In this document: piece by piece, positions 54,998-63,964 of the stretch
How positions within the stretch are numbered: the first letter of the stretch is position 1
Layout: the number at the start of each line of letters is the position of its first letter
Source: Pseudobdellovibrio exovorus JSS
Lineage (GTDB): Bacteria; Bdellovibrionota; Bdellovibrionia; Bdellovibrionales; Bdellovibrionaceae
Reading direction: 5' to 3'
Assembly: GCF_000348725.1 (NCBI RefSeq)
Contig: NC_020813.1
Coordinates: 2,339,563-2,403,562 of the forward strand
DNA: 64,000 nucleotides
Notes under the pieces: generated by a model
What the model saw: the letters and a program-made list of their open reading frames with translations, nothing else
What the model was told of the DNA's origin: nothing
The model's database searches: none
Program-made: the position numbers and the translations under genes

Positions 54998-56371
54998 CTA
55001 GGAGTTCCACCACTGGGACAAGGCTGGATTTCTTTCGTAAATCTGTTCTATAGTTAAACGGGATTCTTCCCCATCTTTTCTATAGCGAGCTAATCTACGT
55101 TGTTGATCACGTCCTCGTAAAAAGCCCTCTTGATAAGTGTCAGGATAAGCTTCTTCAAATGTAGGACGATTTTTCATTTCTTTTAGTGTTTCCACCAAGA
55201 CCATTGTTTTTGAATTGGCCTTGGGTTCGATTTCACGAAGCAAATCATCTAGAATAGAATGTAAGACTTTTTTTGGAGCCGCAAAAGGCGAAAGTACGAT
55301 GCTTGGATCAAAAGCAAAAACGATTTTCACATACATCTTCACATCAAGTTCTATAGCTAAATCGTGAAGCTCTTTCATTCCGAAGAGACCTGGTAACGTC
55401 AAAGTGACATCCATGATAAGAGAGTCTGCACCTCTTTTTTTCATGTAAGGCAGGCCGCTTTTGAAGTTTTCTAGCCACTTTTCCCAATTAAGTCCAGTTC
55501 GGACAAACTCTCCGACCTTACCCGCAGCATCAATACTCGCGCACACATTGTAAGATTTAAAGTGAGGTAAAATATCATCGAATAGATGAACGCCTTTATG
55601 AACTATTTTACTGAGGTTCGTATTATACCGAACATGTACATTTTTAGAAAATCCAAGGTCTACCAAATCTTGCATGTACCGCCAGTGCTGTTCCCACATC
55701 AACGGCTCACCACCAACCCAGTAGATTTCTTCCATAGTACCGCTGGTAATAGCCCGAGCAAATTCCTGTTCCACCACTTCACGCTGAAACTTTTTAATTT
55801 CAGCATTTATATGTGGCTGCATCCAGATATCACGATTAGGATCCCACTCTGAATACTGACGTTTTTCTTGCTCCCAGCTAGACGAGAGTGGCTCGCCGCA
55901 CATGCGACACTTGAAATTACATGTATTGGCTAATCGGTAATCGTATGAAACTGGTCTCATGCTTGTTCGACCTGTATCATCCGTTAAATCATAGGCTTTC
56001 TGAATATGATGTGGAAAAAGGACCTTATTGAAGTAACTTTTGTAGGTATAGATATTCAATACCTGTTCGTTACAAACCATACACTCTGCTGGGGCTTCAC
56101 CAGAAAGCATCTTTCGACGTATTGAACGCATATGATCGCTATTCCAATGTTCTTCTAATGTAAGAGGCTGATACGACGCTGTTTTTCCTTCACCAGCCTG
56201 ATCAATGTACTGCTGCATGAACGAATGTTGCTCTCGACTAGCACAGCACATACGTCTTTCGGATTGAGGCGAAATATAGGTGTGAGTCCACGGCGCTATA
56301 CAAAACGCGTTGTTCTTCGAAAACGGAATTCGTTTTTTGATTTTTTGATCGTCGTCTTGTCCGTTAGCCAT
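54998..56371 (-). CDS. N-twitch radical SAM protein
   Basis: The ATG at 56369-56371 has AGGA 6 bases ahead. The 457-residue protein has the twitch cysteines in FCIAPWTHTYISPQSERRMCC and ECMVCNEQ, the radical SAM motif CNFKCRMC followed by GEPLSSSWEQE, WVGGEPLMW, and SIDAAGKVGEFVRTG. The C-terminal region has FEEAYPDTYQEGFLRGRDQQ, a diverged form of the tail motif. The GxxSSxW segment after the cluster motif is shared with several other members (SSSWINE, SSKWTTD, SSRWGQD). Confidence 0.87.
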   Translation of the reverse strand: MANGQDDDQKIKKRIPFSKNNAFCIAPWTHTYISPQSERRMCCASREQHSFMQQYIDQAGEGKTASYQPLTLEEHWNSDHMRSIRRKMLSGEAPAECMVCNEQVLNIYTYKSYFNKVLFPHHIQKAYDLTDDTGRTSMRPVSYDYRLANTCNFKCRMCGEPLSSSWEQEKRQYSEWDPNRDIWMQPHINAEIKKFQREVVEQEFARAITSGTMEEIYWVGGEPLMWEQHWRYMQDLVDLGFSKNVHVRYNTNLSKIVHKGVHLFDDILPHFKSYNVCASIDAAGKVGEFVRTGLNWEKWLENFKSGLPYMKKRGADSLIMDVTLTLPGLFGMKELHDLAIELDVKMYVKIVFAFDPSIVLSPFAAPKKVLHSILDDLLREIEPKANSKTMVLVETLKEMKNRPTFEEAYPDTYQEGFLRGRDQQRRLARYRKDGEESRLTIEQIYERNPALSQWWNS

Positions 56372-56467
56372 TACCAATCCTAGCAGCTAAATCCTACCAT
56401 CTGTTCTGCTGCAAAAAGAAACTTAAATTATTTGAAATGGCGCATTAGCTGTGGGAGAGTCATCTTA

Positions 56468-57697
56468 ATGGACTCAAAAACAATTTGCGTGCTGGCATGG
56501 AATCATCTTGCAACTCATCCCGGTGGAGAGGTCAGTCTTTGTTGTATCTCGGACCATCGTGATGCCGCCAGCATGGCTAAGAACAGTCAATCGCAGTTGT
56601 TAAATCTTACAAAAAATTCTTTAGATGAAATTTTGAATAGTGAAGTTTTCTGTAATACGCGCAAACAAATGCTGGAAGGCAAACGCCCGCCAATCTGTGA
56701 AGTCTGTTATCGCCATGAAGACGCTGGTTTACAAAGCAAAAGACAATATGAAAATGCTCAATACCCTAAAACTTTGAAACAAGTTAAATCCCGAACAGAC
56801 ACATCTGGTGCTGTGTCTTTAGATCTTGAATTCTTAGAACTCAGACTCGGCAATCTTTGTAATTTAAAATGTCGTACATGTAATCCCGCTTCAAGCTCGA
56901 AATGGACAACAGACTATGAGGCTCTTAGTTCAGAGTTGAATTACCTAACTCAATATAATTGTAAAAACGAAGGCTTTTCATGGCCTGAAAAATCAGAGGT
57001 CTGGGACGGCTTACTTACAGCATCTTCCAAGAGTCTAAAAACCATCTACATTAATGGCGGCGAGCCAATGCTCAGCCAAAAACACTTTTCTTTTTTACAA
57101 AGCCTTATTGAAAAAGGCGATGCTAAAAAAATCGAATTAATCTATAGCATTAACTGCACTCTTCTTTCCCCTAAAGCCCTTGATCTGTGGCCTCATTTCA
57201 AAAAAGTTGTCGTTAAAGTTTCTGTAGATGATTTGGATAAACGAAACAAATATATCCGATATCCAGCTGACTGGAATGCCATCGAAAAAAATCTGCAAAC
57301 TTTGAAAAAGCTCCCTCTTGAGCTTTCACTTATGCAAACAGTCAGCGCCTATAACTTCTACTATCTTGATGAGTACTGGAGCTGGGCTCAACACCTGAAC
57401 CTACCTGTAGCTTACAACTACGTAAACGATCCAGAGTACCTAGGACCCAAGGCCTTACCTTTGCCTATACGGCAGAAAAAAATAGCTCAATTGAAAGGCC
57501 ACATAGCCTCTGATAAATGGAATGAGCTACATAGCCTATTTTCAAATACAGATTATCCCGAGCTGACCAACAAGTTTATTGAGTACACGCGCTCATTAGA
57601 CCGCTTACGTAAAGAGCGCTTCACAGAAGTCTTCCCAGAGCTAGCTGCCGAATTTTCTCAGCCTGAGTGCTTTGAAGTGTCTAATGCGTCGCAATGA
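56468..57697 (+). CDS. N-twitch radical SAM protein
   Basis: I start it at the ATG at 56468 (GGGAG about 10 bases ahead); the in-frame ATG at 56432 would add an atypical N-terminus. The 409-residue protein has CVLAWNHLATHPGGEVSLCC and CEVCYRHED as twitch cysteines, CNLKCRTC as the radical SAM motif followed by SSSKWTTD, INGGEPML, and VSVDDLDKRNKYIRYP. It ends with the tail motif RLRKERFTEVFPEL. It is divergent from the gene at 54998 with about 96 bases between and is followed by two related genes on the same strand. Confidence 0.87.
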   Translation: MDSKTICVLAWNHLATHPGGEVSLCCISDHRDAASMAKNSQSQLLNLTKNSLDEILNSEVFCNTRKQMLEGKRPPICEVCYRHEDAGLQSKRQYENAQYPKTLKQVKSRTDTSGAVSLDLEFLELRLGNLCNLKCRTCNPASSSKWTTDYEALSSELNYLTQYNCKNEGFSWPEKSEVWDGLLTASSKSLKTIYINGGEPMLSQKHFSFLQSLIEKGDAKKIELIYSINCTLLSPKALDLWPHFKKVVVKVSVDDLDKRNKYIRYPADWNAIEKNLQTLKKLPLELSLMQTVSAYNFYYLDEYWSWAQHLNLPVAYNYVNDPEYLGPKALPLPIRQKKIAQLKGHIASDKWNELHSLFSNTDYPELTNKFIEYTRSLDRLRKERFTEVFPELAAEFSQPECFEVSNASQ

Positions 57698-57780
57698 CTT
57701 TCAATTTAAAATTTCATTTTGAAACATGAGTTTATAATCTAACTGAAACTAATTTTTGTGGTACACTTAGCAAATTACGA

Positions 57781-59244
57781 ATGAAAAAGCCCAATGAGTC
57801 TTACTTAGACTATAAAAAACGAGTTATTGATCCTATCTCTGATAGCTTCTGTGGAGCTAAGTGGTATAACGCTTCGATTTGGCTAGGACATGGAGCTTCT
57901 ACTAGCTGCCACCATCCTCCGGCTCACAAAATTCCACTGAATGAACTTCATCAGAATCCACGTTCACTTCATAACACCATTCACAAAAAAACCATGCGTG
58001 CCTTGATGTTGAAAGGGGAACGCCCCCCCGAATGCGAATACTGTTGGAAAATCGAAGATATCAAACGTGGTAATGTTAGTGATCGTGTATTTAAAACGGT
58101 TATTTATGATGATGAGCTTTTAAAAGAAGCCCAGAACTCCCCCCCTTCGGCTGATATCAATCTTAGAACTTTAGAAATTGCTTTTGAGCGCACTTGTAAC
58201 TTTGCTTGCTCATACTGTAATGCTGGTTTCAGCTCAAGATGGGGACAAGATATCAAGCAAAATGGTCCCTATCAGAATTTACTTACAGATGGCGCCGGAG
58301 CCTATCATCACGATGGCAGCTGGGCCGAGCCTTATAAAAAAGGTGAATATAATCCCTATGTCGAAGCCTTTTGGAAGTGGTGGCCAGAACTATCACAAAC
58401 CTTACAGGAATTACGTATCACGGGTGGCGAACCTTTGATGTCAGATGAGGTTTGGAAACTCTTTGATTACTTTAAGACCCATGGTAGCCCAGAGCAGATG
58501 ACCTTTTCTATCAATTCAAATCTGGGCGCTAAAGCTGATTTAATTGATCGACTTATTGAACGTAGCCATTACGTTAAGAACTTTCAACTTTACACCAGCT
58601 GCGAAACAACTGGATTACAAGCTGAATATATTCGTGATGGATTAGATTACGAATACTACAAAAGTAACGTCATCAAAATCTGTAAGAATGCAAACATCAA
58701 GTCTTTGAATATCATGATGACCATCAACTCTTTGTGTTTATTCGGCATTACAGATTTCTTGGATTGGATGCTCTCGGTAAAAAAAGAGTTTGGCTATTTT
58801 TTCCCTGTTTTTAGCGTCAATATTTTGCGCTTTCCCAGCTTTATGAGTCCATTGGCTCTACCCGATGAAGTCAAAGCGGAAAGACAACGCGCCATTCAAC
58901 AGTGGATTGTAGCCAATGAACAAAATTCCCTCTTACACGAGATGGAAATTGAAGGCTTAAAGCGTTTAGTAGACTATCTTGATGTCGTAAAAACTCCCCA
59001 TAAGAAAGCCACGGATGATCAAGCTCGATTATGGAAAGACTTCAAATCATTCTATTTACAATATGATAAAAGACGTAAAAAAGATTTCGTCACGACATTT
59101 CCTGAACTAGCTGAATGGTTTAATCAAATTCCAGATCAAAATTTAAAAACAAAGCAACCCCTGATCAATGGCGATGCTACCGAAGGTTTTCACGACCCAG
59201 ACTGGGTAAAAAAAGAAGCCAAAAAAGCTGGTCTTATTAAATGA
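57781..59244 (+). CDS. N-twitch radical SAM protein, CHHPP subgroup (1 of 3)
   Basis: The 487-residue protein has the twitch segments SFCGAKWYNASIWLGHG, SCHHPPAHKIPL and CEYCWKIED, then the radical SAM motif CNFACSYC followed by SSRWGQD, ITGGEPLM and SCETTGLQAEYIRDG. The tail motif is YDKRRKKDFVTTFPEL. An extra lysine-rich segment of about 35 residues follows. Two histidines next to a twitch cysteine (CHHPP) are a hallmark of this subgroup. No clear ribosome site precedes the ATG. The stop overlaps the next start as ATGA. Confidence 0.87.
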   Translation: MKKPNESYLDYKKRVIDPISDSFCGAKWYNASIWLGHGASTSCHHPPAHKIPLNELHQNPRSLHNTIHKKTMRALMLKGERPPECEYCWKIEDIKRGNVSDRVFKTVIYDDELLKEAQNSPPSADINLRTLEIAFERTCNFACSYCNAGFSSRWGQDIKQNGPYQNLLTDGAGAYHHDGSWAEPYKKGEYNPYVEAFWKWWPELSQTLQELRITGGEPLMSDEVWKLFDYFKTHGSPEQMTFSINSNLGAKADLIDRLIERSHYVKNFQLYTSCETTGLQAEYIRDGLDYEYYKSNVIKICKNANIKSLNIMMTINSLCLFGITDFLDWMLSVKKEFGYFFPVFSVNILRFPSFMSPLALPDEVKAERQRAIQQWIVANEQNSLLHEMEIEGLKRLVDYLDVVKTPHKKATDDQARLWKDFKSFYLQYDKRRKKDFVTTFPELAEWFNQIPDQNLKTKQPLINGDATEGFHDPDWVKKEAKKAGLIK

Positions 59245-60587
59245 AGAAGAATAACGAAACCTACTTGCAATACAAACAGCGAGTTATCGATCCGGTTTCG
59301 TCATCTTTCTGTGCGGCAAAATGGTACAATGCAACCATCTGGTTAGGCAGTGGGCGTACCGTCAGCTGTCACCACCCCCCAGCCCATCAGATCTCTATCG
59401 ACGAGATCAAAAAAAATCCACGTGCTATCCATAATACTCCTGTGAAAAAAAAGTGCCGTGCACAAATGCAAAAAGGTGAACGTCCTAGCGAATGTGAGTA
59501 TTGCTGGAGAATTGAAGATATCCATCGTGACAATATTAGCGATCGAGTCTTCAAGACCATGATTTACTCAGAGGAAGATCTGCAAAAAATCGCAACTCTA
59601 CCTGCTGATCAAGATGTAAATTTAAAAACATTGGAAATCGCCTTTGATCGGACCTGCAACTTCGCCTGTTCCTATTGTAGTCCAACCTACAGCACAAAAT
59701 GGGTCCAAGATATTCGCCAACAAGGACCATATAAAAACTTCTTAACAAAAGAAGGCGTTGAGTACACTTCGGATAGCCCATGGGCCGCACCTTTCAAATC
59801 CACTGAGCAAAATCCCTATATTGAAGCTTTCTGGAAATGGTGGCCAGAACTCTCCCAAAGCTTACAGGAAATTCGCATCACAGGCGGGGAACCTCTGATG
59901 TCAGCTGATGTCTGGAAATTTTTTGATTTCTTCGAAAAAAACCCTTCAGATATGCTCTTTTCGATGAATTCAAATTTGGGTAGCCCAAGAGCACTGATAG
60001 AAAAACTAGCTCAAAAGAGTCATTTCTTAAATAAGATGGATGTGTACACGAGCTGTGAGTCCACATTCGGACAGGCCGAATATATCCGTGACGGAATGGA
60101 TTTCAATCATTACTTATCCAATGTCCACTACCTATTAGAAAATGCAAAAATACGCTCGTTGCATTTTATGATGACGATCAACTCTTTATGTTTATACTCC
60201 ATAACCGATTTTATCGAAATCGTGATGGGACTGAAGTCTCAATATGGTAGCGCCTGTGGTTATGTCACTTTGAATATTTTACGCCACCCTGGTTTTATGA
60301 GTCCATTAGCCTTGCCAGATGAATTACGCGATGCTCGTCATAGACAAATAAAAGGATGGTTTGAAAAAAACAAAGACTCTCAGTTTTTAGCTGAAATTGA
60401 AAGAGACTCTATTCAGCGTCTTATTGACTACTTAGAAGTGGTTAAAACTCCTTACGAAAACTTTCAAGAGAAAGAACGCCTTTGGAAAGACATGAAATCT
60501 TTCTATCAACAGTATGACAAAAGACGTAATAAAGATATTACCCAGACATTCCCAAAAGAATTCGTCGACTGGTATCAGTCCGTATAA
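59241..60587 (+). CDS. N-twitch radical SAM protein, CHHPP subgroup (2 of 3)
   Basis: The 448-residue protein is a close tandem paralog of the preceding one. It shares SFCAAKWYNATIWLGSG, SCHHPPAHQISI, CEYCWRIEDIHRDN, CNFACSYC, ITGGEPLM, SCESTFGQAEYIRDG and NSLCLYSITDF, and ends YDKRRNKDITQTFPKEFVDW. Translational coupling (ATGA at 59241-59244) suggests the two act together, perhaps as a heterodimer, by inference. It is convergent with the gene at 60616. Confidence 0.87.
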   Translation: MKKNNETYLQYKQRVIDPVSSSFCAAKWYNATIWLGSGRTVSCHHPPAHQISIDEIKKNPRAIHNTPVKKKCRAQMQKGERPSECEYCWRIEDIHRDNISDRVFKTMIYSEEDLQKIATLPADQDVNLKTLEIAFDRTCNFACSYCSPTYSTKWVQDIRQQGPYKNFLTKEGVEYTSDSPWAAPFKSTEQNPYIEAFWKWWPELSQSLQEIRITGGEPLMSADVWKFFDFFEKNPSDMLFSMNSNLGSPRALIEKLAQKSHFLNKMDVYTSCESTFGQAEYIRDGMDFNHYLSNVHYLLENAKIRSLHFMMTINSLCLYSITDFIEIVMGLKSQYGSACGYVTLNILRHPGFMSPLALPDELRDARHRQIKGWFEKNKDSQFLAEIERDSIQRLIDYLEVVKTPYENFQEKERLWKDMKSFYQQYDKRRNKDITQTFPKEFVDWYQSV

Positions 60588-60615
60588 ATAGAAGCGATTA
60601 CTGCTTTTAAAAAAT

Positions 60616-61812
60616 TTAATCGTCTAAGCGATGTTTGAAACACCACTGACAACGGGGGTCCCGCGGAGATCGGGTTAGTAATTGTTTTCTGAAGTCCAAA
60701 TATTTAGGTGAATTCCAAATAGATCCTAAATCCTGTGATTTTAAATTTCCCATAACCAACATGTCAGGATACATCATATGATTACAGGTGCCCACTTTCG
60801 CCTCATAATCAACATAGATAAAGCTCATCGGTTTAAAACACTTTTGATGTACAGAAACACGACGTGTATCAATAATCGCCCTGTCGATTTCTTGCATGTT
60901 ATTTTCATTCCAGTATTTTTCATCTAGAACACCGAAGTTAGGATTCTGAGGATACACATAACGGCTCACTTCACGAATAAGCTCTGGATTGATTTTTTCT
61001 GTAAATAGATGATTATTAAAAATCACGCTAACACCAAGAGCTTTACCCGCTTCTAGAGCTTCTAAACTAAATTTTTGAATAGCTGATTTATTATAAGCTT
61101 CAATATCGGTTTGAAAATGCCAGCCTTGTACAATCTTAAACTGTACTTCTGGCACTTCGTAGCGATGGGCCAGCTCTACAATCGCCTTCATTTCATGAAT
61201 ATTGTCTTTTTGGATCGTCGAAATAAAATAAATAAACCCTTTACCATATTTCCGGCGCGCCTCTTTTATCGCCTCTAAGTTCTTTTGAATAATAGAAAAC
61301 TTACTGCGTACACGGATCTTTTCAAACGTCTCGGCCGTTCCACCATCACAGGAAAACCCTAATGAAAACCCCATCTTCATTAAACGATCCCACATCTGAG
61401 GCTTAGGCACCCCCAGATTAGTTACTAAATGCCAATCGACATATGGGAATTTTTCTAGATACTCTAGTGCTTCATCCCAATAAGACAAAATCGTAGTTTC
61501 ACCAAAACCGCGTAAGTCCACAAACGTCGCCAAGGGAAATAGCTGATCTGCGAGCTTTTTAAAAGTCTCGATAGGCATGTTCAAGTTAGTATCGTACTTT
61601 TGGAACTTCTTTTCCCATGACTGTGGGCACATAACACATTTAAAGTTACAGTTCTGGGTCAGTTCGACTATGGCCTTGAATGGCAAACTTTCTGGCTGAA
61701 TCTTTCCTTGCTCATATTCAGACCAAGATAATCTGATATTTTGAACTTTGCGTTTCCAAATTTCTAAAAGTTCAGCCTCAGAATAAGAAGGAATGTTATC
61801 TAATATCGCCAT
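60616..61812 (-). CDS. Radical SAM/SPASM protein of classical layout
   Basis: The 398-residue protein has the radical SAM motif CNFKCVMC near residue 55. RGFGET takes the GGE position and SCDGGTAETFEKIRV sits in the barrel. A C-terminal SPASM domain has CFKPMSFIYVDYEAKVGTC followed by LGSIWNSPKYLDFRKQL and CQWCFKH. This is the layout of classical SPASM enzymes, different from the A1/A2 pair and from the N-twitch proteins. It starts one base after the stop of the upstream gene, with GAGG inside that gene. Confidence 0.88.
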   Translation of the reverse strand: MAILDNIPSYSEAELLEIWKRKVQNIRLSWSEYEQGKIQPESLPFKAIVELTQNCNFKCVMCPQSWEKKFQKYDTNLNMPIETFKKLADQLFPLATFVDLRGFGETTILSYWDEALEYLEKFPYVDWHLVTNLGVPKPQMWDRLMKMGFSLGFSCDGGTAETFEKIRVRSKFSIIQKNLEAIKEARRKYGKGFIYFISTIQKDNIHEMKAIVELAHRYEVPEVQFKIVQGWHFQTDIEAYNKSAIQKFSLEALEAGKALGVSVIFNNHLFTEKINPELIREVSRYVYPQNPNFGVLDEKYWNENNMQEIDRAIIDTRRVSVHQKCFKPMSFIYVDYEAKVGTCNHMMYPDMLVMGNLKSQDLGSIWNSPKYLDFRKQLLTRSPRDPRCQWCFKHRLDD

Positions 61813-61813
61813 A

Positions 61814-63964
61814 CTAGATCAGCCCTCTTTCGTGATGTCTTTGACATAACTCCCAGAATTCTTTCATTTCTGGGAATGTCTGAACAAAATTGGTCTGGCG
61901 ACGGCGATCGTGTTCTGAAAAAAACTGATAGAACCGCGATCTTTGAGTATGTAGAAAACTATCTGAGACCGGCTGGCGCATCCATTCTTGTATACGCTTC
62001 ATTTTAATTACATGGTGATCCAAAAAGCCCATTTCTGTACTTCCTGAATTGAGCCAATGGTTTTCCTCGATATAGTGAACTATATCTTCTAAGTAGCCTT
62101 GATATTCAGATGGTAAAACTTTAACTGTTTGATACTCAGGATGTCTTAAATACGCAAAATCAATATCTAACGGAAAAATTCGACGAGCATGACGTTGTCT
62201 GAGGTTAACTTCCATAACTTTTTTAAGAAGATCTTTAAATGAAGTTATGCTCAAAGCGTTGAACGTACACATAATATAAACTTTCATCTGCGGCACACTT
62301 TGAAGAAGCTTTTCTAAATTCTGCCAAAAGTATTCATTCTTTAATCCGTGACGTATATATTCAGCACGTGGACCAAAAGCATCAATACTCGTAAAGACTT
62401 CGACTGTTTTTACTGATTTTTTTTCATATACCTCACGACATAAATCAATAAACTTGTCGACTAGTACAGGAGGAGCACCCAAATTTGTATTAATAGAAAG
62501 ACTCATGTTTGGGATAGGCTCTTCTACTAAGCTTTCTAAAACCTTGAATGTACTTGGCGAAAGTAATGGCTCGCCACCCGTAATGCGCAAAGTATGAATA
62601 TCGTCTTTTAAGTGTGGCCACCATTTCCAAAAAGTTTGAACATACTTATTATCTTCTTCTTTTATAATTTCCTTAGTGCTGGCCCCTGACATTGTTTGAT
62701 AGTTTCCAAACTTATTCAGTTCTTCAGCCCATGTCGAAGAATAATCAGCAGAACAATAGCTGCACTTGAACTGGCACTTATTACTAAAACTGATCTCAAT
62801 ATATCGAGGGTTAATTTTTTCTGAATATGGATTCTTAACGATAGTTTCAAACTGATTTAATGAATATGGTGCCGCCGACTTAATAATTCTATCGCTAACT
62901 TCATTACTTTTTAAGTCCTCAATATTCCAACAATAATCGCACTCAGAAGGACGCTTGCCCTGTATCATCATTTTGCGTTGCTTGATTTTATAATCTGTAT
63001 TGTGCAAAGAAGAGAAGTTCTCATCTAATTTTTGTGTCGGTATCTTATGCACTGGAGGATGGTGACAAGAATGGGTAGTTCCACTTTCTAGATGAAGAGT
63101 TGTTGTCGTCCATTTAGCCAAGCAAAAGGTCGGACTAACTTTGTTCAACTGATTTTTTGTCGCCACCAAAGTTTTTTCAGTTATCTGAGGGTCAAATTGA
63201 GCACAGTAATCCCAAAAATCTTTCAAGAATGGAAAACTATATAAAAAGCTTTTCCCGTCTTCTTGTTCTTTTTTTAAAAGTGCCAGACAAGTATTAATAT
63301 TGAGTTTACGTTTTTCTGGCAAGCTGATGCCATTTAAAGACTGGTGATGAATGGCCTCCACATGATCAACATCTGAACTCTGGTAGCCAGTTAAGTGAGC
63401 GCGCTCTGAAGAAAGCCTTTGTGACAAAAAATCTTTTAAAATTTGCAGTTGTCCCAGAACCTCTTCCGTTCCTTCTTTTAGAAGCATCCACGGAGCCTGC
63501 GTTTTCTCAACAAAGTTAATGCAAATAGGTAACACCCTATTATGGTCACTAAAGCCCGAGCGTTTAAAACGCCCATTCAAATCTAAAATTTTTTCTAAGT
63601 TAAATGAAAAATTATAAATCGAAATTAAATCCAGTTCGTAATCCAAATTCCATGTTAATTGCTCATGTCCTTCTAGAAAGACAGAAAGGACCTGCCAAAA
63701 CCTTTCTTCATTCCCACCAATAGCAAAAAAATCTAAATACGCCTGTGAAGGAGGGATCTTGGTTTTAATTTGTATTTGAGGCTTATTTCTTAAAAGCTTG
63801 ACCAGTTGCGAGGCTGATTTTAAATCCGAGTTTAAGAGCACCCCTAATGGCAAGTTTATAAGATACTCTTGCGAATCCCGAGATTCGAAGTCGCTCGCTA
63901 GCTTTTTCTCTATTTCAGAAAAAGATAATAAATTTTCTTGGATATCTATTATCGCCTGTTTCAA
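61814..63964 (-). CDS. N-twitch radical SAM protein, CHHPP subgroup (3 of 3), with N-terminal degenerate half-barrel
   Basis: The frame starts with TTG at 63962-63964; an in-frame stop lies about ten codons further out, so it cannot begin outside the window. Residues about 275-716 form a complete CHHPP-type enzyme. It has FCLAKW (Cys281), SCHHPPVHKIPT (Cys300), ECDYCW (Cys342, 345), CQFKCSYC (Cys397, 401, 404), ITGGEPLL, SIDAFGPRAEYIRHG and the tail HDRRRQTNFVQTFPEM. Residues about 36-254 lack any cluster motif but align by eye, in order, with residues about 491-707 of the same protein. It is probably co-transcribed with the gene at 60616. Confidence 0.85.
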   Translation of the reverse strand: MKQAIIDIQENLLSFSEIEKKLASDFESRDSQEYLINLPLGVLLNSDLKSASQLVKLLRNKPQIQIKTKIPPSQAYLDFFAIGGNEERFWQVLSVFLEGHEQLTWNLDYELDLISIYNFSFNLEKILDLNGRFKRSGFSDHNRVLPICINFVEKTQAPWMLLKEGTEEVLGQLQILKDFLSQRLSSERAHLTGYQSSDVDHVEAIHHQSLNGISLPEKRKLNINTCLALLKKEQEDGKSFLYSFPFLKDFWDYCAQFDPQITEKTLVATKNQLNKVSPTFCLAKWTTTTLHLESGTTHSCHHPPVHKIPTQKLDENFSSLHNTDYKIKQRKMMIQGKRPSECDYCWNIEDLKSNEVSDRIIKSAAPYSLNQFETIVKNPYSEKINPRYIEISFSNKCQFKCSYCSADYSSTWAEELNKFGNYQTMSGASTKEIIKEEDNKYVQTFWKWWPHLKDDIHTLRITGGEPLLSPSTFKVLESLVEEPIPNMSLSINTNLGAPPVLVDKFIDLCREVYEKKSVKTVEVFTSIDAFGPRAEYIRHGLKNEYFWQNLEKLLQSVPQMKVYIMCTFNALSITSFKDLLKKVMEVNLRQRHARRIFPLDIDFAYLRHPEYQTVKVLPSEYQGYLEDIVHYIEENHWLNSGSTEMGFLDHHVIKMKRIQEWMRQPVSDSFLHTQRSRFYQFFSEHDRRRQTNFVQTFPEMKEFWELCQRHHERGLI

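Noticed and set aside
41696-63964. RiPP biosynthesis cluster
   Set aside because: No short precursor-like gene, RiPP recognition element, dedicated peptidase or ABC transporter is visible, and gaps between genes are mostly below 200 bases. A precursor outside the window remains possible.
41696-63964. Prophage or integrative element
   Set aside because: No integrase, transposase, phage structural gene, tRNA-associated direct repeat or terminal inverted repeat was seen. AT-rich composition in the middle suggests transfer, but the left border at dusB shows no attachment site.
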